A stretch of DNA of 64,000 nucleotides from Herpomyces periplanetae (GCA_009733715.1 WMKJ01000008.1:124001-188000); one strand, 5' to 3'; shown: positions 32,248 to 43,619, counted from the first letter of the stretch. The notes: generated by a model from the sequence alone, not told the origin. Made by a program: numbers and translations.

Positions 32248-33263
32248 TTATACACCCGTTGCACCGGGGGCTTTTGCTTCTTTACGCAGATCAAGCAATA
32301 ATTCACGAAAACGTTCTTTACCGATGGATACTTCATCTTGGTTGTTGGACATTGAACCTTTGGCCGAGTTGAGATCGACAAGTTTGGATATCCGTTCCCA
32401 ACTTGTACCTCCTGATGTAGTTGTTTCACGAGATGCCAAAAATTCTTCGGCTTCTTTGCGGGTTTGCGAGATTCCCTTTTCCTTTTTGGAATTATAACTA
32501 ACGTAGAATTCATCTATAGTTTCTTGTGCTTCCTTGATAGCCTTTTCCTCTTGTTGAGTTTCAATTTTTTTCTTCTCCTGTAATTTCTGCCTGAAGTTTT
32601 CACACCATTCACGCATTGGCGGACTTTCGACCGAACCAAAAATTTCGCTCTTAATTTCATTATGTCGTTCTCTAAATTCATGGGATGGTAAAGCTTCGTC
32701 GGTGAACCGCGTAGATTCACTAGCGTTGCGTATAGGTAACGTTTTGTTAAATTGACCACTTGTAACGTTTGCCTCTATCAAAGTTGGCTAATGAGCACAG
32801 AGGGGTTTATTAGACTTTCATTTTATTCAGGCATAATTGCATGTACGAATGCTTACCTCGTTGACACTGTCGATGGCAGGAAAGCTAGTCTCAAATTTGG
32901 CCATATTATCATCGATTTCTTCATCGAATAAATCGGTGCTGGCATTCATGATTTCTGTTGACTTGTTGGTTAAATGTGTACCATTTGGAGTTGGGCGTGG
33001 GTGTAAAGTAGACGTTGTAGAGTTATTGGTTGGTGAACCTAATTTAGTTACTTCCACGCCTAAGACGGCACGTTCTCGTTCGAGAAAATCTGATTTAGCC
33101 GGACTACCTGTACCGGTGATCGCTGCCACAAGACTTTCTTCTGTACGGGAATCATTAGCAATTTAACACGTTTAACAATTACGATCTCGTAGCGCGAGCG
33201 CGTATATATGTGAGTTCACGTACCAGAGTTCAGCTCTTCGAGCGACGGAAATCGATCTGCCAT
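32248..33263 (-). CDS. CLC1: Clathrin light chain
   Basis: Three exons, 33224-33263, 32857-33140 and 32248-32787, give 287 residues (yeast Clc1 233, human about 248). Introns are 83 nt (GTACGT...TACAG, phase 1) and 69 nt (GTAAGC...TTAG, phase 0). The N-terminus reads MADRFPSLEELNS. The conserved FLERERAVLG follows, as in all light chains near the Hip1R/Sla2 site. A variable Thr/Asn-rich stretch comes next. Then there is a long helix that binds the heavy chain (WCENFRQKLQEKKKIE to KEAEEFLASRE), and finally the conserved GGTSWERISKLVDL. The protein forms the triskelion with clathrin heavy chain on endocytic and Golgi vesicles. It is divergent from the CID-protein gene across 1.3 kb. Confidence 0.94.
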
Positions 33264-34552
33264 AATATACACGCGTAAAGTTTCCTCACCTAGCCAATAA
33301 CTATTATCATACGAAGAAAATTTCTTTAACTCGACAATTCTCCAATATTATAGAAAATCTTAATCGTACGCGTTTAAATGACAACTTGTTAAACTGTATA
33401 AACTCATGGCTCGCGCTGACCTTTCCCACTCGATCAACTTCAGGAGAAAATTGCAGAGGAGTAGCACAGCCACAGTATGGCGACGGGTAATTGATGATCC
33501 GGCAAGCATGTCCGCAACAGAAGGTGCGACTGTGTAGCGGGGCTAGGAAAGTAGGACGCAGGAAGACGTGGCGCGGTGTTCGATGCAGAAAGAGCGGTGC
33601 ATCAGCCCTATGCGCGTGAGTCGTGGCTTCCCGTTTGCGAGTACCTTCGTCCTTCCAATTTCTGTTTGGCGAAATGGGGTTTGAAGATATTTTTTGGGAG
33701 GAGGGGAACGCGGGTGTTGTTAGGAAACCTGATGTGTACATTTTTTCCCCGTATGCATATCATATCCTCCTCCTCATCCTTTGTAATCTGTTCCATCACT
33801 CCCTCGTTACAATCTTTTCGGCAAATGTCGTATACAGATGACTAATCAATTATTGGTGTTTCTTTCTGGAGTGTATGGGGTAAATGTATAGAATAGTACA
33901 GGTGAATCCAACTTGCTTTTTGGGGGAGGGTGAAGTTAAGTAACATACATTATATTATATAAAATTTATTGGTAAGGGGAAAACGATAGTAAGTTTGGGA
34001 TACCCCACATATTTAATTTATCATGAATATAGTGGAAACTGTACTTTGGGAATTTGCAAAAACAAAACTTCCATTTCCCTTTCCTCTCCATCCTGTCCAA
34101 CTCCTCAGACGTTTGGTGTAAAAACTGCCGCGAATGGTGGAATATTGTTTATCCGACGGGAGGAAATCTCGAGTTCGCAGTGGAACATTTTAAACTCGAC
34201 ACGAAATCGCACAAAAACAACGTGGAACACGCTCGTGGTAAATTCATTTATTACGCGTATCCTTTGCGGATGTGAAAGGGTAATTCAATTGATAATAGTG
34301 TATATGGTATTTCACGGAGAATTACAGTATACCTGGACATTATCCCTTAACATAGTCATTTATGAAACTCTTGAACTTGTTTGCAGCTAAAGGGGCTTTC
34401 TTGGTTTTTTCTTAATTTCCCCTTCACTATAATCATATACTTGGTTCATTTATTTACAGTGTGTATACACTCACCTTTGTTGATAATTTTTGCACGCTCG
34501 TACACTCTGGCTAGCGTCGCGATTACTGCTATTACAACTCTTCCTTTCTATT
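33264..34552. other. Divergent intergenic CLC1/RTT103-like
   Basis: A 1.3-kb shared upstream region. Open frames at 33307-33741 (minus, 144 codons) and 33995-34390 (plus) have mixed composition and no recognisable domain, and I read them as chance. The last 100 nt should hold the RTT103-like promoter. Confidence 0.5.
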
Positions 34553-36263
34553 ATGGCTTATACGGATGATTCTGTTAAGGCTAAACTATCCGCGTTGAAT
34601 GAAACGCAAGAAGCTATCGTCACGGTAGCGCAATGGATTATGTTTCATCGGTAAGTAATATACTTACAATCACCTTGTTCACCTTTTTAAGGCTTTCTCC
34701 CGTACAAAATTTAACGTCTTATTACCGTGTATGAACGAACGTGTCTTCACCCTGTCTAAACGAATCAGTCGTCATGCCGAACGAACCGTTAACTTGTGGA
34801 TGCAGCGTTTACTCGATTCATCTTCGAGCAAACGATTGAATTTAATTTACTTGGCTAATGGTAAGTCTGAGCTTTCTGATTCACTGGCCTTCCCCGCATG
34901 TAGCTTTATTTGTGTACGTTTAAGTTAGTAAATTTACTCAGACGTACCCGTTCGTTCCCCTGGATCATAGAGGTTATTCAACAGTCAAAAGCTCGACGGA
35001 AGTTTGAGTTTGTCGGCGCATTTTCTCCCGTAAGTTTAAGGAATTTTACCCTTTATTACATCATTCCAATGGCCTACCCAACATCTGTTTAGTCCGCTGA
35101 TAAGTTTACCTTCCTCTGCTCAGGTTATCGCCGAAGCGACTCACGTAGCGTACAAAAGTGCTACTTACGATATACAGCAAAAGATCCGTCGTGTAATAGA
35201 AGTATGGCGGCAGAGGCAGGTATTTGAACCGGATATACAAGATGCAATAGAATCAAAGGCAAATGAAGTCGATTCAGCGCGTAATATGAAAAAATCTGGT
35301 TTGGGAGGTTCGTTGTTCGGTGGCGGAGGAAATGCTGTACCATTCGAACTACAGCGTATTGTTGAGTTACAGATAGCCGCCTCGAAGGCCAGTACAGTAT
35401 CGCAAACGGCGTTAAGTAGTTCGATAGCTGATTATGGAAAACTTATGGATCCTAATGCTGTTGTTCCAACACCTCCCGTACATGCAGCTCGACTTAGTGC
35501 TTTATTAAAATCTTTGGCTAATGCTCAGAGTACCTTATCCGAGACTGTTAAATCACGCAAAGCTTTAATTGCAGGCCTTGAAAAATTAGTGGAAACAAAT
35601 CGTACTGCTTTGGAAGCGGAAGTTAAACGGGAAGCCGATATTGTGAATTATTATTCTGCATCAGAAGCCATGAAGCGTGAAGTGGAGGATTGTATTATGC
35701 GTGGCTTGGTGGATGAATCTCCTCCACCTGTATCGAAACCTATTCAGCCCGGTGGAAAAACCGCTTCGGCGGCGGACGCAATTCCGGACCAAGATAATGA
35801 GACTACTCCGTTACAGCGACCACCATTTGAATCAATTACACCTCCACCACCCGAAAGTTTACCTTTAGAAGGGTGTAAGGTAGCCCATAACGTTAGTGAA
35901 GTAAATGTTGACACTACGGAGTCACATCCGAACCCCGCTACCGCTGCTGCGATTGTGGAGTTTTTGAATAATGCGACTAATTCGTTGAACGCTGTCCAAC
36001 AATCATCCGTGTTACCGTCTTGCACATCGGGACCTGTATCTGCATCTGTATGCGCATCCGAATCCACGACAGCATCTGCATCCACATCCACATCAGTTGG
36101 AACGGTGATATTACCAACATTAGCAGCCAGTGCAACGGGTGTAGAATCAATATTACCGACATCCAATTCTCCGCCTTTAAAGCGCCGCCGAACTGGTGTA
36201 TCAGAGGATGAAATTCCCGGATTTTCGGAGATTGATGATATGGCTAAGGATATACTTGGATAA
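34553..36263 (+). CDS. RTT103: RTT103/RPRD1-like CID protein (RNA polymerase II CTD binding)
   Basis: Four exons, 34553-34650, 34769-34860, 34970-35028 and 35124-36263, give 462 residues (yeast Rtt103 409). Introns are 118, 109 and 95 nt with GTAAGT donors, in phases 2, 1 and 0, and all fall in the CID domain. Joined residues 1-130 form the CID: KLSALNETQEAIVTVAQWIMFHR, RHAERTVNLWMQRLL, LNLIYLANEVIQQSK and IRRVIEVWRQRQVF. The usual LAND is LANE here. A coiled-coil region at about 145-240 and a Ser/Thr/Ala/Pro-rich tail follow, with an acidic DMAKDIL end. This family binds Ser2-phosphorylated CTD and links transcription termination with Rat1. The protein could instead be filed as a general RPRD1/CREPT member. 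The first intron acceptor was chosen by frame. Confidence 0.88.
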
Positions 36264-36976
36264 AATTATTATAATGAATGGTAAAATTGTGATGTAATGG
36301 AGTGACAATATTTATAGGAGGGGGGGGGGGGGGGTGGTTTGTGGGATATATTCCAAAGTGCTAATTCTCCCATTGTAAATAGCGAATGAATCATCGTGGA
36401 ATTTACCGCATCATCTTGTACTAGCATGTTTGTGTTTTCATGGTAGACCGAGAGCCAACCAGCGTATAGCGTGGAGGACAATTGATCCACAACAACAGGT
36501 AAGCGCACAAGACTGGCAAAGATGTAGCAAAACAAATGTGCCAACGATGTACACAGACGCGCGCGCGAGCACATCCACATCCATGAAACAACACAGCAAA
36601 GCATAACACACAAGCCAGCCTAGTAATTCCAGTTTAGCGCATACAAACCTCAACCAGGATGAACCGAGGTGAACTTTTTTCCCTAAAAAAAACTATTTGT
36701 TTACGCATGACTCAGTACGGGTTGTGCTGAGTAGTCCAGGTTCAAGAGAAAAGTGTCCAAGTGGAATATATCGTAATAGTACTTTCATTCGCCGGTACTC
36801 GTCATCACACCCACACACAGGTTAAACCATGCAAATAAATAACGATTTGTTCACGAATTCAACATTCATACGATAGAGAGGCATACGAAATTTTTGATCA
36901 AGTTACCGGGCGGGGGTGGGGTTCACGATAAACAGGCTAATAAAAGGCCAGGACAAATGTGTATTCAATAATCGGT
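36264..36976. other. Intergenic RTT103-like/orphan gene
   Basis: A 713-nt spacer with a 15-G homopolymer (36320-36334) just past the upstream stop, an alternating GCGCGC tract near 36559, and TGACTCA at 36708-36714. Minus-strand open frames (36269-36653) cross these repeats and look spurious. Confidence 0.55.
36320..36334 (+). repeat. Homopolymer of 15 G
   Basis: An unbroken G run starting 57 nt after the RTT103-like stop codon, flanked by GGA and TGG. It is probably in the 3' UTR. It can form G-quadruplex structure, and homopolymers of this length are often length-variable or sequencing-error prone. Confidence 0.85.
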
Positions 36977-39691
36977 ATGGATACACATAGTGATCGAGGA
37001 GATTCAAGATGTACGGAAATGAATTGTGAGTACGAAGACAGAGTCCAAAGTGTTATGAGGGTGAATCACCCTATAGATGAAAGTATAACAGTCGAACCAG
37101 GTCAGGACCAAGTTTGCCGGGAAGTGAACGGTAATGGTGATGATGATGTATCAGGCGATAAATGGGACTTTGAAGCTTTTCCCCACGATCATGAACGATG
37201 CGAAGACAAGGATGAACATCGGAGTGATGCATTAGTAGCGGCCATGACAGCGTTTGAAAGAGCCAGAGTTGGCCTGGAAGGAATTGGAACAGAGCTCAGC
37301 GCCGATTCTGGGGTGGGTAGAGCAACCCTTGCCACTAAAAGTACGATAACATGGAATACTTCAATGGCCAACAAAGTATCGGGAACAAACGCCAGCGGAT
37401 TATCCCGTAGGAATACCATTGCGGGCTTTGTTCGATGTAAATCAGCATGGTGGGATAAAAGAGTGCCTGTTAGACGATTATTAGGGCCTGGTTCAAGAAT
37501 CAATTATTCCAGTGATAAATCTTCAACACCAACACGTTTACTTGGGAGCGCATACCGAAAAGGTTCATGTACGGGAGAAAGTATTGCAACAGAAGAAAGT
37601 ATTTTTCATTCTCAGAGTAACTCAAAAGTGAGCGATTTTGGCAGTAAACGGTTTCATTCATTACACAGTTTACGCCCTTATCATTCCCAACGACTTGACG
37701 GACCAACGGTTAATAATTATCCTCGTAAAGGATGGGGAACAGGAAGTGGAAGTGGAAGTAATGGAATTGAGTTTCGCGATGACATGCGGGTTAATATGAG
37801 TTATACAGATGATAAAACAACCGATGATTCGATGGATCATTTTTGTACCAACGGTGACGGATTGCAAAGTTCTGTATCGACTCATATAAATCGCGATAGT
37901 GGATGTGAATCAGGGTATGATATGGGTGAAATTACCCGTAGTACCAGCAATGCAACCATGAAATTCACACCAGCTCCAGTACTTACCACTACGATTAATG
38001 GTAAAGCAGAATTCCACAAGGAAAATGTTCATTCGATTCGTGATTTGAGTACCCGAATTAAATATGTAATAAGACGATCCCTCAGGGCATCTTTTAGTCT
38101 AACGGATGCATTTACTCCACCAACAGCACCAAGATGGGATCGGGGATCTTCAAAAAATCAATGCTATACAGGTATTCCTGCGCAACAAGCATTCGCAAGT
38201 CGTCCGTACTACGGTAGTTTCTCTCGTGATAGATGGGATGATAAAATGACCAAACCTTGTGATGAATATAATGAAACAGGAGATTGGGGAACAGGTAACC
38301 GAGGTGGTATCGATGAACGTTTATCCCTAACCAAGATTCGGGAACCTCGTGATATATCATCGCAAGCTACCAGTGAAACTTCAACTATTGCTAGCAATAT
38401 CATTAGTAAATTAGGATCGGGTGAAATAGATGAGCAAAGCTCACGGGTTACATCTTGGACAGATTCAACAACCATTGCAAATTCTCGCTCAAGTAGTTGG
38501 GGAAACAGCATGACAATGATGGCAAAAGGTGCATTAAAAGTAGAAAGTAATGCATACAATTTTTCAATGGATCAAACAGACTTGAAACAGGAACCATTCA
38601 ACCCAAATATTAACTTGAATAACGAATGTATCAACCCTCACGTTAGATTGCGACAACCTCCCTCTACACTAGCCCGAAATTTGTACAAGTCATTAATGAA
38701 TTTGCGTGGTTTACGCAGCATTTCTGGTAGAGTCAGGGATAAGGGACGTGAAAATGTGCTTCGTAGCGTTGACTATATGAATGGTAACGAAGCACAATTG
38801 AAAGAAGAACTTCAAATGAAAACCGATAATCGTTACAAGGAAAATACGAGAAATAATGAGGCAAAAGACTGGATAATAAATCAGAAAAGCCCGTGGAAAT
38901 CAACCTATACACCACTTGCATCAGCATCAGCTCCGACAACAGCAACACTTATGAGGAAAAATCAAACAAAATCTCTTGGTCAACTTTCTCTTTCACAAAA
39001 GGATTCACATACCGATCAAGGTACACCATGGCAAGTTCGACGATCAGGCTTGGAAAACCTTCGGTCACCCGAGGGAATTTTTGCTTCACCTAGTGTCTAC
39101 TCACAGACCAGTGTCAGTCGAAGTGAAGTTCACAGTCGCAAAAGTTGTGGAAGATCAGGTGTACCAATTAATCCAAACATGAGCAAAATTTGTGAAGCTG
39201 ACGTAGAAGAATCAGGATGTTGTAACATTCAAGATAATCCCTCAATAACCACACGAAATGTCGGTCATGATGATTTAGCTACCCACCAATTTGGTAATGG
39301 GGAAGAGGATTGGAAAGATTTGAAAAAGAAGAGTGAACTAGCCATCATGACAAACGGTATACCAGACCGACGGATTCGTGCTAAGTTGCAACTCGTTCAT
39401 CATCACGATAAGGGAATGGGGAAACTTCATTTTACCAAGGGTAAAGCAACATCTGGATCAGGATCAGGAGCAGGAGGAACAAGTTCAGGGTTCATATTAC
39501 CGTGGGATCGCCTGTGTGATCAGTCACACAATATTACCGTCAGTGTACCTGATAACAGTAATGAAGGAGGTCATAATCTTGGACCAGATCATCATCAACG
39601 TTCAAGTATTCCTGATAATACTCGCGATCTTGATCAACAGACTTATTTTAATCAGTATCGACTACGAAGTGATACTCCTGTTTTCCTATAA
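36977..39691 (+). CDS. Large Ser/Asn-rich protein of unknown function
   Basis: A single open frame of 904 residues that I do not recognise. It starts at the first ATG (MDTHSDRGDSRC); upstream the frame is open only from a GTG. Composition is Ser, Thr, Asn, Gly and Arg-rich with acidic N-terminal 100 residues and later basic patches, as in a mostly disordered protein. No membrane segment, signal peptide or catalytic motif is visible. Denser islands that may be conserved are RNTIAGFVRCKSAWWDKRV and IRRSLRASFSLTDAFTPP. Another is STLARNLYKSLMNLRGLR, and another is KLQLVHHHDKGMGK. These Arg/Ser patches look like kinase target or docking sites. The frame's length makes it a real gene almost certainly. 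It sits between an RTT103-like gene and a ferric reductase, which tells nothing about its job. Confidence 0.8.
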   Translation: MDTHSDRGDSRCTEMNCEYEDRVQSVMRVNHPIDESITVEPGQDQVCREVNGNGDDDVSGDKWDFEAFPHDHERCEDKDEHRSDALVAAMTAFERARVGLEGIGTELSADSGVGRATLATKSTITWNTSMANKVSGTNASGLSRRNTIAGFVRCKSAWWDKRVPVRRLLGPGSRINYSSDKSSTPTRLLGSAYRKGSCTGESIATEESIFHSQSNSKVSDFGSKRFHSLHSLRPYHSQRLDGPTVNNYPRKGWGTGSGSGSNGIEFRDDMRVNMSYTDDKTTDDSMDHFCTNGDGLQSSVSTHINRDSGCESGYDMGEITRSTSNATMKFTPAPVLTTTINGKAEFHKENVHSIRDLSTRIKYVIRRSLRASFSLTDAFTPPTAPRWDRGSSKNQCYTGIPAQQAFASRPYYGSFSRDRWDDKMTKPCDEYNETGDWGTGNRGGIDERLSLTKIREPRDISSQATSETSTIASNIISKLGSGEIDEQSSRVTSWTDSTTIANSRSSSWGNSMTMMAKGALKVESNAYNFSMDQTDLKQEPFNPNINLNNECINPHVRLRQPPSTLARNLYKSLMNLRGLRSISGRVRDKGRENVLRSVDYMNGNEAQLKEELQMKTDNRYKENTRNNEAKDWIINQKSPWKSTYTPLASASAPTTATLMRKNQTKSLGQLSLSQKDSHTDQGTPWQVRRSGLENLRSPEGIFASPSVYSQTSVSRSEVHSRKSCGRSGVPINPNMSKICEADVEESGCCNIQDNPSITTRNVGHDDLATHQFGNGEEDWKDLKKKSELAIMTNGIPDRRIRAKLQLVHHHDKGMGKLHFTKGKATSGSGSGAGGTSSGFILPWDRLCDQSHNITVSVPDNSNEGGHNLGPDHHQRSSIPDNTRDLDQQTYFNQYRLRSDTPVFL

Positions 39692-40025
39692 AAGTGGTTA
39701 CACTGCCTTTCCCCCATTGATTTTGCCGTTGTACCTTTTCCTTTATCATGACGTCCAGTATAATCCAGCCCGTAAAAAATTCCATACAACAATTAATATC
39801 AATTTTGCCCGATCCAGCCTAAAATGCAACAAGCCTTTTGGGTTAAAGCAATTAAGGGGAAAAGGATGATAAAATGCTCAAGTGTATTACTGGGAACATA
39901 AATAGGGTAATAATCAATTCGGATAATTTAGATTGAATTGATTGGCAACGTTGAGGAATAGCTTTAATTCGTTAATACACGCACCATCGCACATGCTCCT
40001 ACACTCGAGATTCCATTCCCTTGTT
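39692..40025. other. Convergent intergenic orphan/ferric reductase
   Basis: A 334-nt stretch where both 3' ends meet. Nothing else is seen. Confidence 0.6.
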
Positions 40026-42125
40026 CTACCATGTAAAACTTTCCTCCATAAAAGTAACATTCTGGTACGTCATATGGCGCCGACAGGCTTTTCGTAAATC
40101 ATCTGCAAGTGAGCCAACACCACAACATACAACGGCGGTAGATCCGATAGCTTGATCACACCTTTCCTCAATAATACTCTCCACATTAGGTCGACCGGTA
40201 AACATATGAATGCTACTGGATGAACTATGTATCTCTCGAGGCCCAGTAGGCACAGGAGGTGATTGTAAGGGTTGAAGTTGATTAAGTGACAGAGGATCAC
40301 CAGTTGAATTATCAAGTACACAAGCGGGGGGCGGCTGCGAAGTTTCAGCTGTTGAGGGTAAAACGTGTGTCACGTAAAGTTGAACCTGTAAAACTTCACG
40401 TCGATTAGGTATAGCAAGGATTTTCGTCATCCAGGATTGAATCCATTCAAGTCGTTCGGGTTCACGTATAATCCAGATCAGGGTTAGCTGTCGCACGGCC
40501 GTAAGTTGTCGTGAATAACGTTGTACGATATCGCGAACATGCGGTAAATGATGCGTTATACCAACACCCGCTGCAAATAGTACGACTGTCCCAAATGAGT
40601 TCAAATCTTGCGACCCATACGGCCCTTCAACGTACACTCGTGGTGAAAACTTCCCCCCTGCACTAACTGCTTTACGATATAATTTATCCGTAAATCCCGT
40701 TTCACGCGCAATAATAAATGACATAGTTTGTCGTTGATGTCGCTCTTTTTCCATATTAACCCTCGTCATCTGTAAACCACCCCCGCCGCCTGAGCTAGGT
40801 AAACCTTCCTCCTTACTAGACTTAACCGCTGTTGATGGAGCTGCAACACCGTCAACCATACCCATAACACTACCATTCCCAGTAGATGGGATTGACTCAC
40901 TTTCCCACCATGCCACACTAAACGGATGAGACGTGAATAATTCGACCGATGGAATGTAAACATAAGCATGCTGTCCTGTTCGAAAGAACCAGGATTTAGG
41001 TAAGGATACAGTTAAACGCACAGCGTTCCCCGGTAAAACCTCCACAACCGCAAGACTTCCAGATTTGCCAAAATTCCGATAAAATATTCGAACTAAACGC
41101 AACACCCGGTCCAATATCCAAAGTGACATGGCTCCAATCAGCACATGATGCATATATGTATAGAGGCGAGTGTGATAAAAGAGGGCCCCAATAGAGAGTG
41201 CAACCGCCAGTATATGGAATGTCAAGAAGGTTTCATAAAAAGCGTGCCGAATTGGTGATGGAGAAGCTAATAAAATAAACAAGAATGCGCAAAGCCCAAT
41301 CATTCCCGAGATAATAAATGCTGATTTGGTCAGTGCTCCTTGAATCGCTTCGAGCCCGTCTAACTTGGCCCGCTTAACGGCCCACGCGATAAAGTGTATA
41401 AGAGCCTGACATATGGCAACTCGACCGACCCATCGATGCAATAAGTTAAACGTATCGAACGAGATACCGCACAGCGGGATCAGTGGATTATTCCGGCCAG
41501 CAAAGATGACCAAGGGTAGCATATTCATAACTGCTAAAACCCCTGTTCGTGTATTCAAATTTGAGAGAATAACTTCCCATGTATTCGAGTAATCCAATCG
41601 GTACAGTATAAACGTAACTTGTGATGCAAAATACAAAAACAAGAAGGTTGATTGAAAACGACTAGGTAGTGTACCCATGTTAATAGCACGCGACAACCTG
41701 AATTCACGATGGTGTCGCGTACGAATCAACGGAGCATCGATAAAATACCGTCGAAATCGTCCCCAAATGCGATTCCGGCGCCGAAAGAACTCTTGTGAAC
41801 CCAGACTCTTTCGGTTTAAGCATGCTACCGTCCGAAAATACCGGAACCCAAACTTTGCGATCGTGTAAAGGATCAACGCCGCCATTATCGAGAACCATAC
41901 AGCATACTCATACTTTATTATGTTCTTGTTAACTGCTATAGCCGCTTTAACGGCCGGTGGAACCTTAACGCTCGTCGCCGCTGTTGCATTTTTAGCCGCC
42001 ATTGCCGCTAACGAAGCACGACTTGGTAGAGACTGCGATGGCCGTGAAAATTTCAGTCCCGGAATAGTGTTGGCCGAGAGTGATGGAATCGATGAGAACA
42101 AACTCGTTAAGTTCTTCTCCATCAT
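40026..42125 (-). CDS. Ferric/cupric reductase-like transmembrane flavocytochrome (FRE/NOX family)
   Basis: Single exon of 699 residues. It moves electrons from NADPH through FAD and two hemes across the membrane to reduce extracellular metal ions. About seven hydrophobic segments lie between residues 70 and 350. Two pairs of heme histidines are spaced H-x13-H: H230/H244 (LLHRWVGRVAICQALIHF) and H304/H318 (FHILAVALSIGALFYH). The FAD-binding domain has HPFSV. The NADPH domain has FAAGVGITHHLPHVRDIV, then the conserved GRPNVESIIEE, and ends FMEESFTW. Two Ser/Gly/Pro-rich inserts (about 420-450 and 605-640) enlarge the flavin part. The C-terminus and domain layout match ferric reductases of filamentous ascomycetes. 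There is no EF-hand, so a calcium-regulated NADPH oxidase is less likely. It is divergent from EMC1 across 3.2 kb. Confidence 0.92.
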   Translation of the reverse strand: MMEKNLTSLFSSIPSLSANTIPGLKFSRPSQSLPSRASLAAMAAKNATAATSVKVPPAVKAAIAVNKNIIKYEYAVWFSIMAALILYTIAKFGFRYFRTVACLNRKSLGSQEFFRRRNRIWGRFRRYFIDAPLIRTRHHREFRLSRAINMGTLPSRFQSTFLFLYFASQVTFILYRLDYSNTWEVILSNLNTRTGVLAVMNMLPLVIFAGRNNPLIPLCGISFDTFNLLHRWVGRVAICQALIHFIAWAVKRAKLDGLEAIQGALTKSAFIISGMIGLCAFLFILLASPSPIRHAFYETFLTFHILAVALSIGALFYHTRLYTYMHHVLIGAMSLWILDRVLRLVRIFYRNFGKSGSLAVVEVLPGNAVRLTVSLPKSWFFRTGQHAYVYIPSVELFTSHPFSVAWWESESIPSTGNGSVMGMVDGVAAPSTAVKSSKEEGLPSSGGGGGLQMTRVNMEKERHQRQTMSFIIARETGFTDKLYRKAVSAGGKFSPRVYVEGPYGSQDLNSFGTVVLFAAGVGITHHLPHVRDIVQRYSRQLTAVRQLTLIWIIREPERLEWIQSWMTKILAIPNRREVLQVQLYVTHVLPSTAETSQPPPACVLDNSTGDPLSLNQLQPLQSPPVPTGPREIHSSSSSIHMFTGRPNVESIIEERCDQAIGSTAVVCCGVGSLADDLRKACRRHMTYQNVTFMEESFTW

Positions 42126-43583
42126 TAAACTGATAAATTATGTGGGGGGGAAAGTTTTGTATAGCCTTGCCAAATTCTTCCCCGATGCACACCCAATGTA
42201 CAAGTTAACAAACCTCTCCGTAGCCCCCAAACGATTACTGTGGTCGAAGAGAGTTACCCACAGAACGTTGAGGTATACTCTTGTCTTGCACTGCACAGCT
42301 AATATGGCTGGTAGTCACCACAACGTTGTGTTGATGTAGTTAGTTTGAACAAAGTGAGTAACGGCCACAGTTAGCGCTGGTACGAAAAGAGTCCCTCTTG
42401 TGGGGGAGGATAGACAGGAAATTTTGAGATATCACCCCGGGGAAAGTATGCCAATGTAAAGTATGCAGTAGTAGTACCGCTAATAATGAGTGATGGGAAT
42501 GTAAAATCACAAGGGCAAATAACCAAGAGGAAACTGAAGAGAAAGTAAATGGGTTGTACGAATGGATCTGTTCGATGAGTATATATGTATTTCAAAGGGA
42601 AGCCGGGGGTTGAAATAAATGATCAAGGAATCCAGCTAAATGTGACACTGACTTAAGTGGATATGATGCGAGGATCCCTCTAAGGGCAAAACGTTAATAA
42701 TAAGCCAATTTGCGACAAAACTGTCGCTGTAGACGAAACGTGATACGTTCAACCTGACACGCAAAATAATGCAAGATTATTGAGGATAGTGAAGGTAGCG
42801 GATACAAATTTGAGCTGGCGCGCGGGCCAATTTTTGGATAATGATGGCGCCAAGGTACACTTGCCCGCCACAGTAAGTTGGTATCGTTCAAACCTTGATC
42901 AAAAATGACCATCCCAACACTTTCAGCGCACAATTTTCGAGTATATCCGAAGCCAGTTCTACGGACTCTAGGATAAAAACCCTTCATAAATTACCAAGGA
43001 TCCCAAGCGTAGCTCCAACGCTAACAAACTAATCTCGTTGAAAAATTTACCAGTATATGTGCACTAATATCAGGCCAGGTAGCTTGAGCATCACCCTAAG
43101 TTAAGTTTCCAACAATGTTATCAGTGATAGATAGCTTCGGTTACCATACACCCACACAAATTTAACCAAAATATAGGGCGAAAATAGGTCAACTTTCGAC
43201 AATGCAATCGCGTTAAAATGTGCAAAGCCAAGATAAACCACAAGGGAAGAAAGGATCAACTAGCTAGTTAAGCAATCTTGCCGCCGACATGCTTATCCAT
43301 ACAAAAATAATAATAGTCGATTTGTATTCACAGGCAAAAAGTTTAAAATCAAAGTGAAACTAAGCGACACACAAATGTACCAACTCACATACACGCCTCA
43401 GGACTCACATCAATTTGCAACAAAGCAGAAACTTTTCCATAATCATCCGTAGATACTACTACATCACTAATATATCATACTAAATGACCATTGCAAACTT
43501 GCTCACTCCTCCCTTAACGTTTGCATTACGAGCAGGAAATCCACGCCTATTTATATTCCCGACCTGCCATGCTCAACCTCAAA

Positions 43584-43619
43584 ATTTGAGGCATCAGCCC
43601 AAACGAAGATGCCTCAAAT
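43584..43619. repeat. 12-bp perfect inverted repeat (hairpin)
   Basis: ATTTGAGGCATC and GATGCCTCAAAT are perfect complements separated by a 12-nt loop (43596-43607). A third half-site, CCTCAAA at 43577-43583, can pair with the same TTTGAGG, so two hairpins exclude each other. It is intergenic, about 1.5 kb upstream of the ferric reductase start. Confidence 0.8.

Noticed and set aside
33307-33741. 144-codon minus-strand frame in the CLC1/RTT103 spacer
   Set aside because: Mixed composition, several overlapping frames on both strands, and no domain.
36269-36653. Cys/Ala-rich minus-strand frames over the poly-G and GCGCGC tracts
   Set aside because: Three overlapping frames on the same strand are open through simple repeats, which indicates chance.
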